From the NCBI GenBank assembly GCA_947000775.1, contig CAMQGK010000171.1:2927001-2991000 (forward strand): a stretch of 64,000 nt of DNA. Reading direction: 5' to 3'. The DNA comes from Pterois miles. Taxonomy: Eukaryota > Chordata > Actinopteri > Perciformes > Scorpaenidae. A program made the position numbers and the translations under genes. Positions 60,870 to 64,000 of this stretch are shown here, piece after piece (position 1 is the first letter of the stretch; each line of letters starts with the position of its first letter). The notes under the pieces were generated by a model, which saw only the letters and a list, made by a program, of their open reading frames with translations, ran no database searches and was not told the DNA's origin.

Positions 60870-63800
60870 AATCCCGGAAGTGGGCTGCTATTTAATGTAA
60901 GTAACTTTAGCAGTCAGCGAGTAGTTTTATCGTGCGCTAATGTCATCCTCTGAACTGTACGGCCAGGATTGATTAAGCAGGAAGGCAGGCGAGAGGTTCC
61001 TTAAAATATAAACAATAGTAGGTGATGGGTTTAGGCGATGCTTGATAGTTTATTTGACTAATTTAACGGTCTGCTTCAGAAGAAAGCTGCTCAGTGAGCA
61101 GAGAAAGATAGACAGCGGGAGAAACAGAGTGTAAAGTCGGCATATTTTCACATCGAACTGTGAAATACGGGTTTATTTTGACCAAATCAGAGTTGGTGAT
61201 TGTCGGAGGGACTAACAATGACAATTTTGGTGAGTTTTATTTTGTTTCTGTCAAGTGTTTCGTGATGCTCCGTCGCTAGATCAGCCGATCTCAACATGGA
61301 CAAATACGTGTGGATGATGACGCAAGTGCGCTTGGGATTTCAGATTTTACATTTTAAACTTGTGAATGAGTTTCAAGCTATTTTCCATAAGATGCTTCAC
61401 ATCTAAAATTTCTTGTTCTTCCTCCCAGAATATATTGAGGTTCTGATGGCATTCATTTAAAGGTCATTTGTGATTGTGTGAGCTGCTGATGCTGAAAATA
61501 TTCTTTTGTCTTCTGTGTGCCAGTTTTGGAGTTTCCAGCATCACTGTTGAAGGTAATGAATGGCAAAAGCCAGTCATGATGTAGTGTTGTATTATTTCAT
61601 CCTGATGTGCTTGAGTGTGGCCATCTGTGCACTTGTCTCTTACTCCAAACCCCCCAACCTCATTCTCAGTCAGGACAACCTCGACACATGCTTTCTCTAT
61701 CTGACAACTCTATTTTTCTTATGAAAGTTTTATGTCTCCCATCTGCAAGCCAAAGAGAAAATTGGCTTTGCGACGCACCCTGTCTCCTCTCACACATGCA
61801 CACGTACAGTAAAATACATACACACTCAGCTGTGTTGTTTCTAAGGTAGTTATCGCTTTCCCAGAGGTTAAAGCACACACATTTGAGATGATGGAAGTAA
61901 AGAAGAGCACAAGAAAGGCAGCGATGAAACAAAGATGAAAAGGGAGAAGAAAGTGACGAGATGACTGAGAGCGAGTAGAGGGGAGAGACGAGATTTTTTT
62001 TTTCAGTGAGAGAGCGCATTTGTGTATGCGTGTCTGTGTGTGCATATGCAAGTATGTGTGTGCTCAAAGCTTGTTTGATGTGCTTCCCATCTTTCAAACT
62101 AACTGTGGTGAAATGGCTCGCACTAATGGGTTGCATGAAGTTCAGGAATGTAGATCAACAGATGAATGCCTCACTGCTGCATATGACTGTGTGTCTGTGC
62201 GATTGTGGTGTGAGAGAGTGAAAGCACACTGCACAAGTATGTAGTGTTGGTACACACCCTTGTAAGCTACCAGGTTATGAGCTCTTAGAGGTGTGTGTTT
62301 GCCTCCGTATGAACTTTTCCTGTGAGTTGCAGAGTGTTCGGCCTCAGTGGAGCTGCTGCCTGAGCCTTGAACCTTGTCAGCTCCTCCACCTATGAGTGTC
62401 TGTGCATTTCATTTTCTCGCAGCTTGTTGCTGGAGCTGCTAAAACCCTCATTTCCCACAGTGGATCAGAGTGGACACTTGTGTATTTCACAGTGTTTTCT
62501 ATTGTTATGTACATACACACATAGCCACAGAGTTCCCAGTGCATCTGACCAAGTGGTACTGTGTTTGTCACGTGATGCCACTGGGTGCAATTTCCCATAG
62601 ACTTACATTGGGAAAGAGACGTCTCTAAGTGGACAATATTTTTTTGAGGTAAACTTCTCAGGATGAACTCTTGAATAGTACTCATTCAAATCACTGGGTC
62701 CTAAAAGTTGTAAAATGCACTTACAGCCAAATCCAGAGTCCTTTTCCTTCCTGTGTTCATGTGAATAAACTGAGGAACTGAGACCGAGGCTGGAGCGAGG
62801 GCTGGGATGTGGAGTTACAGAAAATGCTACTGCGCCTGCTCTATGGGCCCAATGGATCCAGAAGATCGCCAGATGATCTGAGTACTTTATGCCAAAGATC
62901 GCCGAGTGATCCAGTTACTTTGTCACTTGGCAGTCGAGCCATTTTGGCTTCATGCACTACTGAGCAAATCTCATAGGATTGAACATGAGCCTGCCCTCCA
63001 AGACCAGTCCTCTTTATACAAGCACGGTTCATTCTGACTGTTCAGGAAACCAATATTGGCGCCAACAAATGGAATTCAGGTAGGGATTACACAATACTGT
63101 GTAACAAGCTTAAAATAAAACCATTAAAATATTTTCGTATAGTGTGTCAATGTAAAAGTGTGTCAAATACAGTCTGTGGCATTAATGTCTCTCTGTGGAC
63201 AAAAGTAAAGGTAGAAAAGCACATTAGCTCACAACTGGGTTGTGCAGGCAATAGGATCCAAAATGTTAGTAAAAAGGCAGCTCATGGAGGGTAACCCAGG
63301 ATCAGGCAAACAAACACAGCATAGTTGGCAGGCAGAACATACACAGCTGGCAGGCAACAGGTAAGAGGCAGGCAAATAAACAGAATAAATGCTTGAAATC
63401 AGTAGAGACCTGCCACTGTAGTAACATTAGGCAAATCTGGCAACAGCTTGAAAGCTAAATGTATAACTGTGTTAAATTCAGGAGTATAATTCAGGAGCTG
63501 CTTCCTTTGAGGTGTGCGTTTCAAGAATGAATACATCAAAACGGGCTGACAGGGCTTTCCCCCTCCAAGACAATTTGAAAACTGTGGTCTCCGAAGCATC
63601 CTTTTCAGCTCTTATTTCCAAATCCTTTTGAAGGAGGCGGCTCCCGACTACTTGGTACTCTACTACAGAGACTCCCAAAAGAGAGTCGGAGGCGTAAGAG
63701 GAGGGAGAGAGGGAAGGCGCAGGTGTCACTTTGACACAATCAGACTAGATTGCAGCACTTGAACTGGCACACCCACCATGAATGACTCCAATCAGCAAGA

Positions 63801-64000
63801 TTGTATCATCAGGGAGGCCTCTTCTGACTGTCAGTCAGGGCCCAGTGTTTGAAGCCATTCTTCATTTCAAAATCCAGTTCCTGAACCGAAATATCAATGT
63901 TGCTAAACTGCTTTTAGATTTGTTGTTTTATTCTTCGACGGTACAACAAATGAATGAAAAGGGAATAAATGGTACATTTAAAGATGCTCAATACAGAATT
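60870..64000. other. non-coding stretch at right edge
   Basis: No supported coding exon. A donor-like tttg|gtgagt at 61229/61230 follows about 300 bases of non-repetitive sequence, and a 29-base segment at 61524-61552 has both splice sites; either could be an upstream exon of a gene beyond the window, weakly supported. Confidence 0.35.

Noticed and set aside
63399..63729. Minus-strand frames with RAEKDASETTVFKLSW text
   Set aside because: Slightly protein-like, but no family recognised and no splice sites or start support. Possibly a repeat remnant.

Overview
The window is vertebrate nuclear DNA, most likely from a ray-finned (teleost) fish. It has AT-rich introns with GT-AG boundaries, repeated tRNA-derived SINEs, hAT, Tc1 and TTAA-target MITEs, CA/TG microsatellites, and two single-copy genes whose exons read clearly as dock7 and usp1. 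No species is named because nothing in the sequence fixes one.

Layout. (1) 1-28.3 kb, plus strand: the 3' part of dock7, a DOCK-C family Rac/Cdc42 exchange factor. It has 20 coding exons plus a 15-base microexon and gives about 933 C-terminal residues including the whole DHR-2 catalytic domain. Its last intron (17478-27468, about 10 kb) is almost all tandem repeat: a short-period minisatellite arm, a hAT-like insertion, about 42 copies of a roughly 157-bp satellite in the opposite orientation, and a second arm. (2) 28.3-45.7 kb, minus strand: a complete usp1 (ubiquitin-specific protease 1). It has eight coding exons, a probable non-coding first exon and about 798 codons once one homopolymer base is discounted. 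Its last intron (30054-37832) is another minisatellite array built on the same core. The two genes converge, with candidate poly(A) signals only about 130 bp apart. (3) 45.7-64 kb: no coding exon recognised. It holds a possible promoter and first exon at about 48 kb on the plus strand, which synteny suggests could belong to kank4, then a long repeat-rich stretch with a triple-nested transposon at 58.8-60.2 kb.

The gene order usp1 tail-to-tail with dock7 matches the human USP1-DOCK7 arrangement, which supports both calls. DOCK7 acts on Rac/Cdc42 in neurons and other cells, while USP1 deubiquitinates FANCD2 and PCNA. I see no functional link beyond shared 3' geometry and a shared repeat family.

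Most notable: the related satellite and minisatellite arrays in the last introns of two convergent genes, with the array core inverted inside dock7; a single-base A9 homopolymer frameshift in the large usp1 exon; a dock7 microexon paired with a tandem acceptor; and nested transposons whose insertion order can be read from intact target-site duplications.
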